From the NCBI RefSeq assembly GCF_900109785.1, contig NZ_FOBH01000002.1, positions 310,001 through 374,000 on the forward strand: a stretch of 64,000 nt of DNA. The letters are read 5' to 3'. Position numbers and translations under genes: made by a program. This document shows positions 61,998 through 64,000 of this stretch, piece after piece. The DNA is from Nitrosovibrio tenuis. Lineage in GTDB: Bacteria > Pseudomonadota > Gammaproteobacteria > Burkholderiales > Nitrosomonadaceae. A model generated the notes under the pieces. The model had not been told where the DNA came from. It ran no database searches and saw only the letters and a list, made by a program, of their open reading frames with translations. Position 1 is the first letter of the stretch. Each line of letters begins with the position of its first letter.

Positions 61998-62450
61998 CTA
62001 GCGGTTTAATTTACGAATCCGCTCACTCGGCGTAATGATGTCGGTCAGCCGAATACCGAATTTTTCATTGACAACCACAACTTCACCCTGGGCAATCAAA
62101 TATCCATTAACCAATACGTCCATCGGTTCTCCTGCCAAACCGTCCAACTCCACAACTGAGCCTTGAGCCAGTTGCAGCAAATTCTTGATGGCAATTTTGG
62201 TCCGCCCCAACTGTACGGTGAGCTGGACCGGTATATCCATGATCATGTCTATATCGTTCTGGATTTCCGACTTTTGCCCACCGTTGAATTGCTCGAAAAT
62301 CCGTGCTGAAGCAGGGTCTGCCGCGGCCATTGCGGCATCTTCCTGCTCGATCACACGGGCTGAATTAGTTTTTTTTGCGGGCACGTTCGTCTCCCTGGAT
62401 TTATTCTTAAAGGGCCTGTTGGAAAGATTGCGGCGTTCGACCGAACTCAT
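61998..62450 (-). CDS. fliN: Flagellar motor switch protein FliN
   Basis: A 150-residue C-ring protein. The ATG at 62450 overlaps the fliM stop (ATGA). A basic N-terminal tail (RRNLSNRPFKNKSRETNVPA) is followed by the surface-presentation-of-antigens domain DIDMIMDIPVQLTVQLGRTK, IAIKNLLQLAQGSVVELDGL, AGEPMDVLVNGYLIAQGEVV and VVNEKFGIRLTDIITPSERI. It forms the bottom of the switch complex with FliM. Confidence 0.96.
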   Translation of the reverse strand: MSSVERRNLSNRPFKNKSRETNVPAKKTNSARVIEQEDAAMAAADPASARIFEQFNGGQKSEIQNDIDMIMDIPVQLTVQLGRTKIAIKNLLQLAQGSVVELDGLAGEPMDVLVNGYLIAQGEVVVVNEKFGIRLTDIITPSERIRKLNR

Positions 62451-63421
62451 TCGCCGCTTGCCGAGCTCAGCATTTTTTCCATCCGGAGTGCATACTGGCC
62501 ATTGGAAATGCCATAGCGGCACTCCATCACCGGCACGCCATCCACGCTGGCTGTGACAAATTCAGGGATAGCCAATGGAATGACATCGCCCACCTGCATT
62601 TTGAGTATCTGGTCAAGGGTTACCTGCACCTGCGCCAGATTCACCAGTAGCGTTACCTCAGCCGACTGCACCTGTTTTGACAGACGGCCAACCCACCGTT
62701 TATCCACCTCCAGTGCCTCGCCCTGCACGCTGCTGGACAGCAGATCACGGATCGGTTCGAGAACGGAGTATGGAGTACAAATGTGCATCTCACCCACCAC
62801 CGAGCCAAAATTGACCTCGAACGTCGTAGCGACCACCACTTCATTCGGTGTTGCGACGTTGGCGAACTGGATATTCGTCTCCGCACGTACGTATTCAAAT
62901 TCAATCGGGTAGACCGGATGCCAGGACTTCCCGTAGCTGTCGAACACAAGATTAAGCAAGCGTTGGATAATGCGTTGCTCTGTCTGGGTGAAATCACGGC
63001 GCTCCGCCTTTGGCTGGAAGCGGCTGTCCCCACCGAACAGGTTGTCGACTACCAGAAATACCAGAGTCGGATCGAATACGAACAGCGACATGCCACGTAG
63101 CGGTTTGACGTGCACCAGGTTCAGATTGCTCGGCACCACCAGGTTGCGCACAAATTCGCTGAATTTCGTTACCCGCACAGGTCCAGCTGTGATATTGGCG
63201 CTACGGCGCATAAAATTGAACAGGCCAAGGCGCAGTAGGCGCGCAAAACGCTCGTTAATGATTTCAAGCGTGGGCATGCGCCCGCGCACGATCCGCTCCT
63301 GGGTTGCCAGGTTGTAAGGGCGAAAACCGGACGAGGAACCGGTTTGCTGCGTTGTGCCCTGCCCGGTCATTCCCTTAAGCAGGATATTCACCTCTTCCTG
63401 GGAAAGAAAGTCATCCGCCAT
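62447..63421 (-). CDS. fliM: Flagellar motor switch protein FliM
   Basis: A 324-residue C-ring protein. MADDFLSQEEVNILLKGMTG gives the CheY-binding N-terminus. Middle domain: RGRMPTLEIINERFARLLRL, KPLRGMSLFVFDPTLVFLVV, DNLFGGDSRFQP and FEVNFGSVVGEMHICTPYSV. A SpoA-like C-terminal part (TLLVNLAQVQVTLDQILKMQ, VGDVIPLAIPEFVTASVDGV) contacts FliN. A GTG at 63430 overlapping the fliL stop is an alternative start. Confidence 0.96.
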   Translation of the reverse strand: MADDFLSQEEVNILLKGMTGQGTTQQTGSSSGFRPYNLATQERIVRGRMPTLEIINERFARLLRLGLFNFMRRSANITAGPVRVTKFSEFVRNLVVPSNLNLVHVKPLRGMSLFVFDPTLVFLVVDNLFGGDSRFQPKAERRDFTQTEQRIIQRLLNLVFDSYGKSWHPVYPIEFEYVRAETNIQFANVATPNEVVVATTFEVNFGSVVGEMHICTPYSVLEPIRDLLSSSVQGEALEVDKRWVGRLSKQVQSAEVTLLVNLAQVQVTLDQILKMQVGDVIPLAIPEFVTASVDGVPVMECRYGISNGQYALRMEKMLSSASGE

Positions 63422-63426
63422 TGCGC

Positions 63427-63936
63427 TCACTGAATCACGAACGAAGTAAAGAGCACACTTTCAACGGTTTGACTCGTGCCGCCCTCGGCAAACGGGTGAT
63501 TGACCTCGGCGGCCAGTTCGGTGGCAAGCTTCTTCTTGCCTTCCACAGTGGCGATCTGTGACGCGGTCTTACTCGAGAGCAACAACAGTATTCGGTTGCG
63601 CACTACCGGCATATGCAGCTTGATCAGATCTACCGCTCCTGTATCTGCGACCCTGAAAGTCAAATTGGTCTGGAGATGCTGATCACTATGCTCAGGCTGC
63701 AGGTTGACGGTAAAAGTTTCAAGGGCGATAAAAACTGGCGGCTTTTGTTTTGCAGCAGCGGTAGCACCATCCTGGGCCTGAACAAAGTACCAGGCAGCTC
63801 CCCCTCCACCCGCCCCAAGCAGCAACACTGCTGATGCAATGGCTAGTATCAGCTTCAGCTTGGATGACTTGGATGATTTTTGTTCCACCTTGACTTCCCT
63901 GGAATCCTTGTCGTGTTTAATAGGTCTGCTCGCCAT
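63427..63936 (-). CDS. fliL: Flagellar basal-body-associated protein FliL
   Basis: A 169-residue inner-membrane protein at the stator. A short basic tail (SREVKVEQKSSKSSKLKLIL) precedes one helix, LILAIASAVLLLGAGGGGAA. The periplasmic domain includes ALETFTVNLQPEHSDQHLQT, NLTFRVADTGAVDLIKLHMP, VVRNRILLLLSSKTASQIAT and VEGKKKLATELAAEVN. The stop overlaps the fliM region by one base at the alternative GTG. The rest of the flagellar operon (fliK) should lie past 64000. Confidence 0.95.
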   Translation of the reverse strand: MASRPIKHDKDSREVKVEQKSSKSSKLKLILAIASAVLLLGAGGGGAAWYFVQAQDGATAAAKQKPPVFIALETFTVNLQPEHSDQHLQTNLTFRVADTGAVDLIKLHMPVVRNRILLLLSSKTASQIATVEGKKKLATELAAEVNHPFAEGGTSQTVESVLFTSFVIQ

Positions 63937-64000
63937 GATTTGATCTTGTCGCGGAAGATGCCATTATCGGGTGATCAGAGCGCAGCCAATGCAGCAAATA

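Overview
The window reads as chromosomal DNA of a Betaproteobacterium. Several PEP-CTERM proteins, the fliL-fliR flagellar order, a CusCBA/CopA copper locus and a sterol-desaturase-like membrane enzyme suggest Nitrosomonadaceae, most like Nitrosospira. This rests on recognising gene families and context. No rRNA, amo or hao gene is present to prove it. No tRNA, rRNA, CRISPR array, transposase or prophage was found.

Layout. 1-228: 5' part of a dksA gene, cut by the window edge. 442-11459: a copper/heavy-metal efflux island, all on +: a CzcI-like exported protein, cusC-cusB-cusA with overlapping start/stop codons, cusF, a Cu+ P-type ATPase and a small lipoprotein. 11757-16729: mostly minus-strand genes (BASS-family transporter, VOC protein, lipoprotein, PEP-CTERM lamin-tail-like protein, membrane-anchored periplasmic protein) with long spacers that hold repeats, hairpins and a 24-bp palindrome. 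16991-25660: HxlR regulator, type II NADH dehydrogenase, DUF3293 protein, a decayed MEDS-domain gene, hemerythrin, AI-2E-type permease, an atypical NRAMP transporter and hexose-6-phosphate mutarotase. 25757-37068: HrpA helicase, two PEP-CTERM proteins, lipoprotein MsrB and MsrA, tmk-holB. 37427-45623: tatD, an ankyrin protein, then a run of small redox/detoxification genes (VOC x2, WrbA, SDR, quinone oxidoreductase, FMN reductase, DJ-1/PfpI) with MgtC. 45614-51932: a decayed Baeyer-Villiger-type monooxygenase, a sterol desaturase family protein, SulP, a glycosyltransferase and small exported proteins. 52081-58805: uvrB, an aspartate aminotransferase, then a minus-strand trio (unknown 367-aa protein, lipoprotein, phospholipase-C-type phosphoesterase). 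59119-59349: a PEP-CTERM gene relic. 59400-63936: fliR-fliQ-fliP-fliO-fliN-fliM-fliL on minus.

How the genes fit together. The copper island has an RND pump (CusCBA) for periplasmic Cu+/Ag+, a periplasmic metallochaperone (CusF, plus a second CusF-like domain fused to CusB) and CopA to move Cu+ out of the cytoplasm. MsrA/MsrB, hemerythrin, WrbA, quinone oxidoreductases, FMN reductase, DJ-1 and VOC proteins fit a cell under metal, oxidative and electrophile stress. The PEP-CTERM proteins would be sorted by an exosortase encoded elsewhere. The flagellar genes encode the export gate (FliPQR with FliO), the switch (FliM, FliN) and the stator-associated FliL.

Most worth a second look: the unknown 57702-58805 protein with a possible papain-like Cys/His pair; the NRAMP protein that lacks the canonical DPGN and MPH signatures; three decayed genes found as fragments in shifted frames (MEDS sensor, flavin monooxygenase, PEP-CTERM relic); a strong orphan terminator and possible small RNA near 50700; a minus-strand double hairpin at 15519-15585; and the 24-bp palindrome at 16096-16119. 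No complete new multi-gene system could be demonstrated.
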